Source: Bacteroidia bacterium Ga0077558 (GTDB lineage Bacteria; Bacteroidota; Bacteroidia; Chitinophagales; Chitinophagaceae). Taken from it: a stretch of DNA of 50,658 nucleotides. A program made the position numbers and the translations under genes. The stretch's first letter is position 1. Each line of letters begins with the position of its first letter. A model generated the notes under the pieces. The model saw only the letters and a list, made by a program, of their open reading frames with translations, was not told the DNA's origin and did not search any database. This document shows positions 1 to 9,244 of the stretch, one piece after another. Where the stretch lies: NCBI GenBank assembly GCA_001464625.1, contig LNFJ01000065.1:1-50658 (forward strand). The letters are read 5' to 3'.

Positions 1-1
1 G

Positions 2-43
2 CAATTGAAAGAGTATTTGGTGAAAATGGAAAATGTAATTTAA
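2..43 (+). CDS. C-terminal tail of an upstream gene, possibly an ECF sigma factor (partial)
   Basis: The second reading frame is open from the window edge to a TAA at 41-43 and encodes 13 residues (QLKEYLVKMENVI). The stop lies 2 nt before the ATG of the next gene, which looks like an anti-sigma protein. In Bacteroidetes such proteins usually follow directly after an ECF sigma-70 gene, and those sigma factors often end in a short charged helix like this one. The sigma identity is inferred from position only; the fragment is too short to recognise. Confidence 0.35.
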   Translation, partial: QLKEYLVKMENVI

Positions 44-45
44 TA

Positions 46-1176
46 ATGAGTATTAACCGCCATAATTACGAAGAGTATTTTATCCTGTATATGGATAATG
101 AACTCAGCAGCGAGGACAGCCGTATGGTGGAGGCTTTTATTGCACAACATCCCGACCTTAAAGAAGAGTTGGAATTGTTGCAGCAATTTAAACTGGAGCC
201 TGATATGGCTATTTCTTATACCAGCAAAGAAGAATTGATGAAGATAGACGGCAGCAGCCCCGTTACTCTTACTAATTACGATGAATGGTTGTCTTTGTAT
301 ATAGATAATGAACTAACTCCTGAGCAAAAAGGAAACGTAGAAAAATTTCTGGCTAAAAATCCTGCTATCAATACTGAATTATCTTTTTATAAGCGCAGCA
401 AACTGCAACCAGAGACAATTGTTTTTGCCCATAAAGAATCACTTTACAAACAAGAAGAAAAAGTACGCCGCATAACACCAATATGGTGGAGAGTAGCCGC
501 TGCGGTATTAATAATTATTATTGGAACAACCGTGGTTTTAGTAAACAACAAATCTGCAGGGAATAAAGATAATATTGCGAAAACTCTACCTAGTACAGAG
601 AAACCCACAACACCGGTAGAACTACCAGAGCAAACTACCACTGAAAATCCGGTAGCTGTTGTAGAAGAAAAAAATATTGTTGCTCCTGAAAAAACCACAA
701 CTAGTGAAACAGTAAAGCAAACTAACAATGCTGTTGCAGTTAAAAATAACAACACCGCTCCTAAAAATAAAATACAGGATAATTTAGTAACTCCTGTAAA
801 GAAGGAAGAAACTGCTATTGCAGTTACTAATAATAAGGATAATAATTTGCCGAAACCAGTGAATAATCCATACTTTAATAATAGCCCTTCTGAAAAAGCT
901 GTTGCTTCTGTTGATGTTACTACAAAAAATACACAAAGAAATGATGTATTAACATCAACAGATGTAACAACTTCAAAACTTCAACCGTCAAACGATATAG
1001 TAAATGCATCATTCCCTAATACGAATGAACAGCTGGACGAACCGGATGGCAAGAAAAATAAACTCCGTGGATTTTTCCGGAAAGTTACACGGACGTTTGA
1101 AAAAAGAACCAATATTGATGCTACTGATGATGATGGAAAATTATTGGTAGCTGGTCTTGCCATCAAACTAAAATAA
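46..1176 (+). CDS. Single-pass membrane protein resembling an anti-sigma factor
   Basis: The 376-residue protein starts with two similar cytoplasmic modules, residues about 5-50 and 78-125. Both carry the pattern Y-x-D-N-E-L followed by an acidic helix and a P-x-(L/I) segment, as in the N-terminal part of Bacteroidetes anti-sigma proteins that lack the zinc ligands of ZAS domains. One transmembrane helix follows (about 147-166). The rest is a long, low-complexity Asn/Thr/Lys/Val-rich periplasmic stretch ending in a basic patch and a short hydrophobic tail. The inferred role is to hold an ECF sigma factor, encoded just upstream, at the membrane and pass on an envelope signal. The duplicated N-terminal module is the notable feature. 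It could instead be a structural envelope protein. Confidence 0.5.
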   Translation: MSINRHNYEEYFILYMDNELSSEDSRMVEAFIAQHPDLKEELELLQQFKLEPDMAISYTSKEELMKIDGSSPVTLTNYDEWLSLYIDNELTPEQKGNVEKFLAKNPAINTELSFYKRSKLQPETIVFAHKESLYKQEEKVRRITPIWWRVAAAVLIIIIGTTVVLVNNKSAGNKDNIAKTLPSTEKPTTPVELPEQTTTENPVAVVEEKNIVAPEKTTTSETVKQTNNAVAVKNNNTAPKNKIQDNLVTPVKKEETAIAVTNNKDNNLPKPVNNPYFNNSPSEKAVASVDVTTKNTQRNDVLTSTDVTTSKLQPSNDIVNASFPNTNEQLDEPDGKKNKLRGFFRKVTRTFEKRTNIDATDDDGKLLVAGLAIKLK

Positions 1177-1205
1177 TTTCTTATTAAATTTTAAATGTGA
1201 AGAAC

Positions 1206-2036
1206 ATGAAAAGGATCTCTACCCTGTGCGTTGCTTTATGCACTTTTATCACAGGATTTTCTCAAACAGACAGTACCAAAGCACCAGAAGGCGATACCAT
1301 ACGGATCGGCGGAATGATAATCATCCGCAAACCTGGCAGCAAAGACAGGGAAGTAATTCGGGACAGAGAATACAAAATGAAGAATCGCCGTGGCGACAAA
1401 CCTTCTAATGTAAGTACCAATTGGTGGATTGTGGATCTTGGCTTTTCCAATTACAATGATGAGTCAAACTATACTGCTGCTGCACTTAATAATTTTGTAG
1501 CACCTGGTATTGGAAAAGAAGAAATGAAATTGAAAACCGGACGATCCAGAAATGTAAACGTTTGGTTCTTTATGCAAAAGCTGAATGTAGCCAAGCATGT
1601 GGTAAACCTAAAGTATGGTTTAGGGCTTGAATTAAACAATTATCATTTTGATGACGGCTCCATTTTGATAGCCAAAAACCCAACCTTTATTTCCCAGGGT
1701 ACTACGGAATTTAAAAAAGTAAAACTGGCTGCCGATTATCTTACGGTGCCCATCATGCTCAACTTCGACTTTACGCCGAAGAGAAGAAAAGGATTTGGCA
1801 TCAGTGCTGGTATCAGTGGCGGATATTTATATTCTTCCCGTTACAAATCCAAAGAGGGTAATAATGTAGATAAAGTTAAAGATGATTTTAACCTTGAACG
1901 TTTCAAACTATCTTATATCGGAGAATTGTCCCTTGGCCCGGTTCGCCTTTATGGAAGCTATGCTATGAAGAACATGTGGGAGAAAGGATTGGACATGACA
2001 CCTTACAATTTTGGATTCCGTTTGAGTAACTGGTAA
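1206..2036 (+). CDS. Outer-membrane beta-barrel protein
   Basis: The product has a Sec signal peptide (MKRISTLCVALCTFITGFSQ) followed by alternating aromatic/hydrophobic strands and a terminal strand ending in Asn-Trp, as in small outer-membrane barrels of the PF13568 type. A GTG at 1197 is in frame, but the ATG at 1206 gives a cleaner signal peptide and is preferred. The gene is 29 bp after the anti-sigma-like gene and probably shares its transcript, so it may be an envelope target or sensor partner of that system. The region after the signal is rich in charged residues (about 30-60) and may be a periplasmic plug. The specific function is unknown. Confidence 0.6.
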   Translation: MKRISTLCVALCTFITGFSQTDSTKAPEGDTIRIGGMIIIRKPGSKDREVIRDREYKMKNRRGDKPSNVSTNWWIVDLGFSNYNDESNYTAAALNNFVAPGIGKEEMKLKTGRSRNVNVWFFMQKLNVAKHVVNLKYGLGLELNNYHFDDGSILIAKNPTFISQGTTEFKKVKLAADYLTVPIMLNFDFTPKRRKGFGISAGISGGYLYSSRYKSKEGNNVDKVKDDFNLERFKLSYIGELSLGPVRLYGSYAMKNMWEKGLDMTPYNFGFRLSNW

Positions 2037-2116
2037 AAAAAGCTATCCATAAAGCTAAAGATTGAAGTAAGCATTTAATAGCATTTATAAAACCTATAAG
2101 TTTTTAATATAAAAAA

Positions 2117-3835
2117 ATGCAGCACCTTTTTTTATTAGCCCTTCTCATAACGACAAATTGTTTTAGCCAAAATCCTGACATTGTATATGAAAATTTTTCA
2201 AAGGCTTATGAAGAACTAAGCGCTGAGAAACTCTCAATTCTTTATACTGAAAATGCCACTGTCTTAAACCTGTACGACCGTGAGAATGCTAACTCATTGA
2301 ATGGCAGCAATGAAATTAAGGAACATTATAAAGCTTTTTTTTCTTCTATCAGAAAGGAAAATCAAAATTTGTTATTGACCTTTAAAATAGTAACCCGAAG
2401 AGCAAAGAATGATGAAATTTTTGATAATGGATTTTACAGGCTTGAAATAAGAACATCAAATAAACCCTCCCAGTATATATTTGGAAAATTCTCAACAGTA
2501 CTTCGTTCGCAAAATGGTGAATGGAAATTAATAACAGATGCAACCACAAACGTAGACTTTACTGAGTATGAGAATGCTTTAGTAGCCACAATTCCAAAAA
2601 GGGATGAATTATTACATCCTCAATTTTATGACGATCTTTTAGGAGACTACTTAACTGAAAATAACGATCTTATTGTAATTGGCCGTTCACAAACAAGACT
2701 ATATGCTTTTTTTGAAAATTCAAATGAATTCAGGGGATTAAATAAGCAAAACGCTACTACATGGGCTCTGGGTAGTACCGTAATATCGAATGAAAACAAT
2801 CAAACATTTAAGTTTGTTGAAAACAAAATAAATATATACCAAAATGACATCTTGGTTTCTACAGCAAACAGAAAAAAATTCTACGAAACCGAAAGAGTCC
2901 TGTATCCTAATAAAGATGGAACAGTGTTGGCGGGAACATTATTTATACCACATAAAGCAAATGGTAAAGCTATTGTGTTAGTTCATGGATCTGGCCCTCA
3001 GGATAGAAATGGATATGCCTCCATTATCAGGTTACTTGCAGATAATTTTGCAAGACAAGGAACGACGGTGCTTACTTATGACAAGCAGGGTGTTGGGCAG
3101 TCAGAGGGTAATAGTGATTACCTTAGTTTTTCAGGTTTAGCAGAAGATGCTTTAGCAGGAGTTAAATTTTTAAAGACAAGAAACAATTTGAATTTGACCA
3201 AAATTGGTCTTGGAGGGAGCAGCCAGGCCGGCTGGATAATTGCAAAAGCAGTTGAGATGAATCATCAACAAATTGATTTTGTTTTGACTATTGGAGCAGC
3301 AGGGAGTGGCATTTCAGTACAGAAGCAGAATCTTTATAATACAGAAACTTTAATGAGATGTATGGGCAAATTCAATAAGACACAAATTGAGACTGCTATT
3401 AAACAACAAAAACTTTTTTTCCAGTATTTGACCAACCCATCCAGCGCCAAAAAATTAGATGATTTCACAAAGAAAATTGAAAATGATACTCTTATAAGAA
3501 ATTGGCTATTTCCTATAAGCAAGCAGATAGATTTAACAAATAGAAATCAATGGTTCACAGCATTGGAAATTTCTTTTGATCCATTAGAAATATGGGAAAA
3601 ATACAACAAACCTGTTTTTATGCTATTTAGTGAATTTGACGACTCCACGCCATCTCATAGCATAAAACAAAAAGTCGATAAATTAAAAAACAGCCATATT
3701 CAAACTGTATTACTCTTGAATACACAACACATTGGACTTGAAACTAACTCCATTTGCCAAAATGAGCTTAGTGGATTAAAGAAATTTAACGCCCTATTTT
3801 TTAGAACAATAAATGACTGGTTGCAATCTTTTTAA
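2117..3835 (+). CDS. Secreted alpha/beta hydrolase with N-terminal NTF2-like domain
   Basis: A signal peptide (about 1-17) is followed by an NTF2/SnoaL/DUF4440-like domain (about 20-150), a linker, and a C-terminal alpha/beta hydrolase (about 255-572). The hydrolase part shows the oxyanion motif HGSGPQDRNG starting at H290 and a nucleophile elbow at 366-371 in which the expected G-x-S-x-G reads G-S-S-Q-A, with S369 the likely nucleophile. A candidate acid lies in the SEFDDSTP segment and a candidate histidine in TQHIGLE. Related proteins act as esterases or peptidases, but the substrate here is unknown. The gene looks more AT-rich than its neighbours. It stands alone, with about 245 bp to the next gene. 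Confidence 0.65.
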   Translation: MQHLFLLALLITTNCFSQNPDIVYENFSKAYEELSAEKLSILYTENATVLNLYDRENANSLNGSNEIKEHYKAFFSSIRKENQNLLLTFKIVTRRAKNDEIFDNGFYRLEIRTSNKPSQYIFGKFSTVLRSQNGEWKLITDATTNVDFTEYENALVATIPKRDELLHPQFYDDLLGDYLTENNDLIVIGRSQTRLYAFFENSNEFRGLNKQNATTWALGSTVISNENNQTFKFVENKINIYQNDILVSTANRKKFYETERVLYPNKDGTVLAGTLFIPHKANGKAIVLVHGSGPQDRNGYASIIRLLADNFARQGTTVLTYDKQGVGQSEGNSDYLSFSGLAEDALAGVKFLKTRNNLNLTKIGLGGSSQAGWIIAKAVEMNHQQIDFVLTIGAAGSGISVQKQNLYNTETLMRCMGKFNKTQIETAIKQQKLFFQYLTNPSSAKKLDDFTKKIENDTLIRNWLFPISKQIDLTNRNQWFTALEISFDPLEIWEKYNKPVFMLFSEFDDSTPSHSIKQKVDKLKNSHIQTVLLLNTQHIGLETNSICQNELSGLKKFNALFFRTINDWLQSF

Positions 3836-4081
3836 AAAATCCGTGAAGCTCCAATGGGTTTTTTTATAGCGTAATTGAACTTCTCCATTTTACCTCCACT
3901 TTCCAGTAGTTATACAAAGTATCTTTTCTAAACAAGCCGTTAAAACATATCCACAGGTCAAAATAAAACTTTGTGGCATTGCGTTTGAACGATTGGACGG
4001 ACCGATTATTTAGCCATGTAATAAATGCTTACCCACCTTCAAGCAGGATACAATTGGCAGTTTTGAAAACAAAAACATCTG

Positions 4082-4648
4082 ATGAAAAATCTAATTGTGC
4101 TTACTTCTGTTTTGCTGGGTAGTAGTTTACTGGCTTCTACTGTTACTAATAACAGTATCCGGTCAAAATCCAATAAGCGGTTTAGCTGGGGTAGCAACAA
4201 CCCCATCGGAACAGTCTCCATTATTATTGACAAATCGGATTACGAATTAAGTATCTATGATGATAAAGGTTGGTATGCCACTTACCCGGTGGTGTTTGGT
4301 AATAATAGCCTGGCAGATAAAAAAATGGAAGGCGATAAAAATACGCCGGAAGGAACTTTTCGGACTACCAGTAAAAGAGTGCATGAAAAATGGTCCCGTT
4401 TTATAGGTATCGATTATCCAACCGCCGAAAGCCGGGAGAAGTTTAACCAACGAAAACAACGGGGCGAAATTCCGGCCAATGCTAGTATTGGTGGAGGCAT
4501 TGGTATACATGGCACCTGGCCACACGAAGGTTTTGTAGTTGACCGGTATAAAAACTGGACCCTCGGTTGTATTTCTATGAAGAATGAGGATGTGCAAGAA
4601 GTTTATGGCTTTATTCCGGGGGGTACAAAAGTTACTATTCGTAAGTGA
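4082..4648 (+). CDS. L,D-transpeptidase (YkuD family)
   Basis: The 188-residue protein has an N-terminal signal sequence (about 1-20) and a YkuD catalytic domain (about 43-188). The hallmark active site is present: H143 in GIHGT and C163 in TLGCISM, with the usual arrangement of H, then about 20 residues, then the G-C motif. YkuD enzymes cut the D-Ala4 bond of a tetrapeptide stem and form 3-3 crosslinks in peptidoglycan or attach proteins to it. It carries no LysM or other wall-binding domain. It is flanked by unrelated genes and probably transcribed alone. The family call is firm; the exact reaction (crosslinking, exchange or attachment) is not visible. Confidence 0.85.
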   Translation: MKNLIVLTSVLLGSSLLASTVTNNSIRSKSNKRFSWGSNNPIGTVSIIIDKSDYELSIYDDKGWYATYPVVFGNNSLADKKMEGDKNTPEGTFRTTSKRVHEKWSRFIGIDYPTAESREKFNQRKQRGEIPANASIGGGIGIHGTWPHEGFVVDRYKNWTLGCISMKNEDVQEVYGFIPGGTKVTIRK

Positions 4649-4763
4649 GAGATGAAAAGGGATAAGTAAGAAGCCTTAATAATGGAGTCTACGCTATTTA
4701 TTTAGATGTTGAAAATGGTGGTACTTCGACAAGTTCAGTAGTGAACAGAACGATGAAGTGAGT

Positions 4764-4806
4764 GACACAACAGACGATGCTAGTAGCAATACAGCTGGCA
4801 CCAAAA
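4764..4806 (+). repeat. Dispersed intergenic repeat, copy A
   Basis: About 43 bp just downstream of the L,D-transpeptidase gene match the reverse complement of 36428-36470 with only five differences, all transitions. The shared core contains CAACAGACGATGC and CAGCTGG. Upstream in copy A lies TTCGACAAGTTCAG (from about 4727) with a small GTTCA/TGAAC hairpin; this part is absent from copy B. It lies between two convergent genes and encodes nothing. Confidence 0.7.
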
Positions 4807-4812
4807 AATCTC

Positions 4813-5799
4813 TTATTTAATTCCCGTTAAAAATCGTTCAACTTCAATTCTCCATTTTAACGGATCTCGTTGCAGAAAATTTTCATGATCAATATTATTA
4901 TACACAACCAGTTTCTTTTGTGTAGAAGCCAATGCTTCAAATATATTATCCGTTTCGGATTTTTCAACCAACCTGTCCAGTGCACCCCACTGTAATAATA
5001 TAGGGCAGGTTACTTTTTTTGCATAGCTGGTGGTTTTGAATTTAAACCCATTAAAGCCCCGTTCAATACCAATCCATGCAGTAACCAGCACACCAAAAGG
5101 TTTTTCGGGAAATCCACGAAAGCCAATATTTCTTGCACGGCCACTAATATGTGTACGTAATGTTTCAAACGGCATTTCGGCAATAATACCTGCTGGTTGA
5201 ATATTATAATCTGCAACAGCTTTTATAATGGCTACTGCACCCATTGAAGCACCCCATAAGAAAATATTCTTTTCGCCCCTGGCAGCTATATAATCATATG
5301 CAAGTTTCACTTCTTCAGACTCCTTGTACCCGATAGTGGAATTGTTGCCATCGCTATTTCCATGTGCCCGAAAATCTATCATAAAAACATTGTAACCCCA
5401 ATTCCTGAATTCTTCTGCTTCCGCAGCTATTCTAATTTTATTTGTTGAAAGAGGATGATAAAGTATTACTGTCCCTTTTGCGCCCGAATCTAGTTTGCTG
5501 TACCAGCAATCAATGAGCATATCTTTTTTGGTGGTTAGATGAACCGTATCAACCGGAAAATCTGGTTCGTTGGCTACAACGGATTTGGCGTATCGCTGAC
5601 CGGCAAAGAGCCGCCAGGTTTTTTTAAATACGTTGGGATTGTCGTCTGTTTCTTCCACCGAAGGGTCATTATAAAAATGAGTGAACCGGTGGGCATACAT
5701 TGCTGCGCTGATATTAAGCAGTATGAACTGAACCAATATTACCCAGCCTATCCAGCGGAGTGAAGAGAAGATTTTTTGTTTTACAGTTTGTTTTTCCAT
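4813..5799 (-). CDS. Membrane-anchored alpha/beta hydrolase
   Basis: This is a 328-residue protein with one N-terminal transmembrane helix (about 15-36) and a hydrolase fold behind it. The nucleophile elbow is G-A-S-M-G with S185. A likely acid is in WGALDRLV and a likely histidine in NIDHENFL near the C-terminus, giving a complete Ser-Asp-His triad in the right order. The YHP segment after the first core strand is typical of the family related to YqkD/FrsA-type hydrolases. It is probably an inner-membrane-anchored esterase or peptidase facing the periplasm. The substrate is unknown and the neighbours give no hint. Confidence 0.7.
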   Translation of the reverse strand: MEKQTVKQKIFSSLRWIGWVILVQFILLNISAAMYAHRFTHFYNDPSVEETDDNPNVFKKTWRLFAGQRYAKSVVANEPDFPVDTVHLTTKKDMLIDCWYSKLDSGAKGTVILYHPLSTNKIRIAAEAEEFRNWGYNVFMIDFRAHGNSDGNNSTIGYKESEEVKLAYDYIAARGEKNIFLWGASMGAVAIIKAVADYNIQPAGIIAEMPFETLRTHISGRARNIGFRGFPEKPFGVLVTAWIGIERGFNGFKFKTTSYAKKVTCPILLQWGALDRLVEKSETDNIFEALASTQKKLVVYNNIDHENFLQRDPLKWRIEVERFLTGIK

Positions 5800-5835
5800 C
5801 TAAAATAGCCGTTCGGCGAGGCAGGCAAGTTTCCA

Positions 5836-5843
5836 AAAGTAAT
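5836..5843 (-). promoter_or_regulatory. Candidate -7 box for the membrane-anchored hydrolase gene
   Basis: On the minus strand the sequence is TACTTTTG, a perfect match to the Bacteroidetes -7 consensus TAnnTTTG, 36 nt before the start codon at 5799. No convincing -33 box is seen at the usual spacing of about 20 nt. Confidence 0.4.
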
Positions 5844-5988
5844 TTTTCAATAGCAGACCAGCTAACGAATAGCAAATAATTTTTGCTGATTCTAAAATAT
5901 TTTTTCAGAAAAATAACCTGAGGTATAATTTTTGTTACTTATTTTGCAGCATTGCAATAGCAATAAAAAGACTTGGAAAAAACCATTT

Positions 5989-6019
5989 AAAGCAGCCCAT
6001 CCGTGCTGCTTTATTTTTT
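5989..6019. terminator. Stem-loop terminator, possibly bidirectional
   Basis: The 8-bp stem AAAGCAGC/GCTGCTTT (5989-5996 and 6005-6012) with an 8-nt loop is followed on the plus strand by TATTTTTTT. On the minus strand it lies 14 nt after the stop of the peptidase gene (6027) and is followed by a weaker T-rich run, so it can serve that gene. The better T-run is on the plus strand, where no gene precedes it. Confidence 0.65.
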
Positions 6020-6026
6020 TAAGTCG

Positions 6027-7112
6027 CTACACTCCCAGCTTCTTGCGGATATCTAAGGGTATAGCTGCTTTATTTACGATAATAGCAACCGTTCTTAATT
6101 TAAAATAATCTTCCCGCATATATAGAAAGCCGCCAAGTGCATTGGAATAATCACCCCACGAATTTTTAACGTAATACCACTGATCACCTAATTCTTTTGT
6201 TCTTCCAACTATATGCATCATATGGTCTAGCAAGGTGGTTTGGTTTTCAAAATCAAGCTGTCGTTGTGTAGAGAGGCTGTTCTTGTTTGAAGTTGGAATA
6301 TAAGCCAGTCCATCATAGAATTTAAAGCCTGTATCCGTTGCATCACCATCCCAACCTACGGTGAAACCATTATCCAATGCTAAGTCAGTGATTCGGGAAA
6401 AATCTGCCAATGGAACATTCCAGTATTCATCTCCCGTCCAGTTGTATTTATCTTCTAATACAAATTTGGAATAAAAAGGATGGTGAGTGTAAGAAGTTAT
6501 TTCTACATAATCATCAGGATTTAGTTGTAGTGCAAGTTTCAAAAAACTCTTTGCTGTATATGATTTGTTTCTATAAATAAATGTTTCGGGAAGTTCGCCC
6601 ATATAATAATCTAAAACACTATCTATAAAAGATCGTTGTTGCTTACCCAATATCGTTACTCCACGACCTACCTGTTCTTTTACAAAATGGCTGAGTAGCG
6701 TATCCAATGCTGCATGGTCATGATTGTTTTCGCCGTAAGGTTTTCCGGTATAAGCTTCTTCCGGAACGATGCCATAGTTCTTCATCACCCATATCACATC
6801 ATGAAATTGACCGCCGGGTGTAAAAAAATTTCCTCCTTTTAGTTTGAGGTGACGTTCTATTTTCCTGAGCATAGAATATCGGGCAATAAACATTTCACTC
6901 AGATCGATATTTCCTTTGCCTTTTTTTATTAACTCACTTTCCAATAATGAAGTGCTTGAAAAGCTCCAACAAGTGGAGGATCGATATTGATCTTTAACAG
7001 GAGTGCAATTGGAAGTTGATGGTGGTTTAAGTCCTAATTTTTCTATAGATAGTTCCTGCGCAACTGCAAAAGTGGGAGCAAGAATAAATAATAAGAATAA
7101 TAAGCGGCGCAT
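6027..7112 (-). CDS. Secreted papain-fold cysteine peptidase (C1, bleomycin hydrolase/aminopeptidase C-like)
   Basis: The product (361 residues from the chosen start) has a signal peptide ending in AVAQ and a C1-family domain. The catalytic set is visible: Q42 in the oxyanion position, C48 in S-T-C-W-S-F, H297 in HMMHIVG and N317 in VKNSWG. The long insertion between Cys and His (about 250 residues) and the LxLNPDDYVEITSYTHHPFY-type segment recall bleomycin hydrolase (PepC), which is cytoplasmic; here the protein appears exported. An upstream ATG at 7130 is in frame, but it would follow directly after a -7-like TATCTTG, and the internal ATG gives the better signal peptide. Transcribed alone. 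Confidence 0.75.
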   Translation of the reverse strand: MRRLLFLLFILAPTFAVAQELSIEKLGLKPPSTSNCTPVKDQYRSSTCWSFSSTSLLESELIKKGKGNIDLSEMFIARYSMLRKIERHLKLKGGNFFTPGGQFHDVIWVMKNYGIVPEEAYTGKPYGENNHDHAALDTLLSHFVKEQVGRGVTILGKQQRSFIDSVLDYYMGELPETFIYRNKSYTAKSFLKLALQLNPDDYVEITSYTHHPFYSKFVLEDKYNWTGDEYWNVPLADFSRITDLALDNGFTVGWDGDATDTGFKFYDGLAYIPTSNKNSLSTQRQLDFENQTTLLDHMMHIVGRTKELGDQWYYVKNSWGDYSNALGGFLYMREDYFKLRTVAIIVNKAAIPLDIRKKLGV

Positions 7113-7175
7113 GAAATATTTTTCATTCAAGATAAGTAAGAACTGAAAATTTGAAATACCGTTGAACGGGTATAT

Positions 7176-9113
7176 CTACAACTTCCCATTCTTTATCTCC
7201 TCCACCACTCCCGGATCAAGTAGTGTAGAAGTATCTCCCAGATTAGCTATCTCACCTTCCGCAATTTTTCGCAATATTCGACGCATAATTTTTCCGCTTC
7301 TTGTTTTAGGCAAACCCGCTACAAATTGAATTTTATCCGGTTTAGCAATAGGACCAATTACCCTGGTTACGGTTTGTAAAATATCTTGCTTTCTTGAATT
7401 TTCATCACCATGTGTGCCATTGAAAATAACATAGGCATAAATGCCCTGTCCTTTTATATCATGCGGATAACCTACTACCGCACTCTCTACCACACCTGCA
7501 TGCATGTTAATTGCATTTTCCACTTCCGCAGTGCCAATACGATGACCGCTAACGTTTAATACGTCATCCACTCTTCCGGTGATGCGATAATTTCCATTCT
7601 CATCTTTTAATGCACCATCACCTGTGAAATATAAATTCTCATAGGTAGCAAAATAATTGGTACGGCAACGTTCATGATCGCCATAGGTGGTTCTGAGTAT
7701 TCCAGGCCAGGGTGCTTTGATGCAGAGATTCCCTTTTAATAATCCATGCTCATCTTTTTCTGTTACTTCTTTTCCATTTTCATCAACCAATAAAGGTTGT
7801 ACACCCGGCATAGGTAACGTAGCCCATGATGGTTTGGCTGAAGTAACTCCGGCCAGGTTTGAAATTAAACAAGCCCCTGTTTCGGTTTGCCACCAGGTAT
7901 CTACAATAGGGCATTTCTTTTTTCCTACATTCTCATCATACCAATGCCATGCTTCTTCGTTAATGGGTTCACCAACTGTTCCTAATGTTTTTAAAGAAGA
8001 AAGATCTTTACCTTTTAATGGTTCTACTCCAAACCCCATCAAGCTTCTGATAGCAGTTGGCGCTGTATAAAGAATATTCACTTTGTGTTTGTCAACAATA
8101 TCCCAAAACCTTCCGGCATCAGGCCATGTAGGAATGCCTTCAAACATAACCGAAGTAGCACCTGCACTGAGCGGACCATAAACAATATAGCTATGCCCGG
8201 TTATCCAACCAATATCTGCCGTACAAAAATGTATATCTCCCGGCTGGTATTGAAATACATTTACAAAAGTGTAAGTCGTCCACACCATATAACCCGCCAC
8301 ACTATGTACCACACCTTTTGGTTTGCCAGTGCTGCCGGAAGTATATAATATAAACAATGGATCTTCTGCATCCATTTCTTCTGCCGGAAAAGAAACCACA
8401 CCATCTTTTTCAATTTGTGTTTCTGCATGTTCCATTTCATCTTCCCACCACACATCTCTTCCTTTTATCATTGAAACAGGAGTTCTTGTTCTTGTATAAA
8501 CAATCACTCTCTTCACTGTTTTATTTCCTATCAACGCATCATCAATTACACTCTTTAACGGAATATCTTTTCCGCCACGATAAGCTCCATCGCAGGTTAC
8601 AATAAATTCTGCTTTGGCGTCCTCTAACCTGTCAGCAATACTTTGTGCAGAGAAACCACCGAAGATGACACTATGTATAGCACCAATTCTTGCACAACCC
8701 AATACTGCATATGCCAATTCAGGCACCATGCCCATGTAAATACAAACACGGTCGCCTTTTTTTACTCCATTATTTTTTAATACCTGTGCAAACTGGCAAA
8801 CTCGTTTGTGCAAACGACTGTACGTTACTATTCTTGTTCTTTCATCGGGATTGTTAGGCTCCCAGATGATGGCGGGTTTATCGCCCATTGTTGCAAGATG
8901 ACGGTCAATACAATTTTCCGTAATGTTGAGTTTACCACCTTTGAACCATTCTATTTTAGGTTCCTTAAAATTCCATTCCAATACTTTATCCCATTTTTTT
9001 CTCCATTGGAAATTCTCCGCCACGTTGGCCCAAAAGCCCTCCGGATCACTTACACTTTTACTGTATTCTCTATGGTATTCTTCTATCGACTTTATCTGGA
9101 AAGGATATGACAT
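7176..9113 (-). CDS. acsA: Acetyl-CoA synthetase (AMP-forming)
   Basis: The 645-residue protein has the normal length and all signatures of acetate-CoA ligase: an N-terminal ACAS domain, the AMP-binding P-loop YTSGSTGKPKGVVH (about residue 260), WWQTETG, GDGALKDENGNYRITGRVDD, VSGHRIGTAEVE, and the C-terminal KTRSGKIMRRILRKIA carrying the lysine that is acetylated in homologues to switch the enzyme off. The enzyme makes acetyl-CoA from acetate, ATP and CoA via acetyl-AMP in the cytoplasm. It is divergent from an MHS transporter gene at 9245, with 131 bp between the two starts, so coordinated acetate or short-acid uptake and activation is plausible. Confidence in the function is high. Confidence 0.96.
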   Translation of the reverse strand: MSYPFQIKSIEEYHREYSKSVSDPEGFWANVAENFQWRKKWDKVLEWNFKEPKIEWFKGGKLNITENCIDRHLATMGDKPAIIWEPNNPDERTRIVTYSRLHKRVCQFAQVLKNNGVKKGDRVCIYMGMVPELAYAVLGCARIGAIHSVIFGGFSAQSIADRLEDAKAEFIVTCDGAYRGGKDIPLKSVIDDALIGNKTVKRVIVYTRTRTPVSMIKGRDVWWEDEMEHAETQIEKDGVVSFPAEEMDAEDPLFILYTSGSTGKPKGVVHSVAGYMVWTTYTFVNVFQYQPGDIHFCTADIGWITGHSYIVYGPLSAGATSVMFEGIPTWPDAGRFWDIVDKHKVNILYTAPTAIRSLMGFGVEPLKGKDLSSLKTLGTVGEPINEEAWHWYDENVGKKKCPIVDTWWQTETGACLISNLAGVTSAKPSWATLPMPGVQPLLVDENGKEVTEKDEHGLLKGNLCIKAPWPGILRTTYGDHERCRTNYFATYENLYFTGDGALKDENGNYRITGRVDDVLNVSGHRIGTAEVENAINMHAGVVESAVVGYPHDIKGQGIYAYVIFNGTHGDENSRKQDILQTVTRVIGPIAKPDKIQFVAGLPKTRSGKIMRRILRKIAEGEIANLGDTSTLLDPGVVEEIKNGKL

Positions 9114-9244
9114 ATTAAACAGGAGTTATATTATTAAACTATTGAGGCGATAAATTTACACAACTGTATTTAATTAATACCCGAACCGGCAACGTTTCCG
9201 ATGAATTGTTTTTTGCTTGCACCACAAATTCATATCTTAATCGC

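Noticed and set aside
4247..4597. 116-residue minus-strand frame
   Set aside because: It is antisense to the L,D-transpeptidase catalytic domain, whose motifs fix the real frame.
7687..8605. Several plus-strand frames of 80-127 residues
   Set aside because: They are antisense to the strongly conserved acsA coding region and show no domain pattern.
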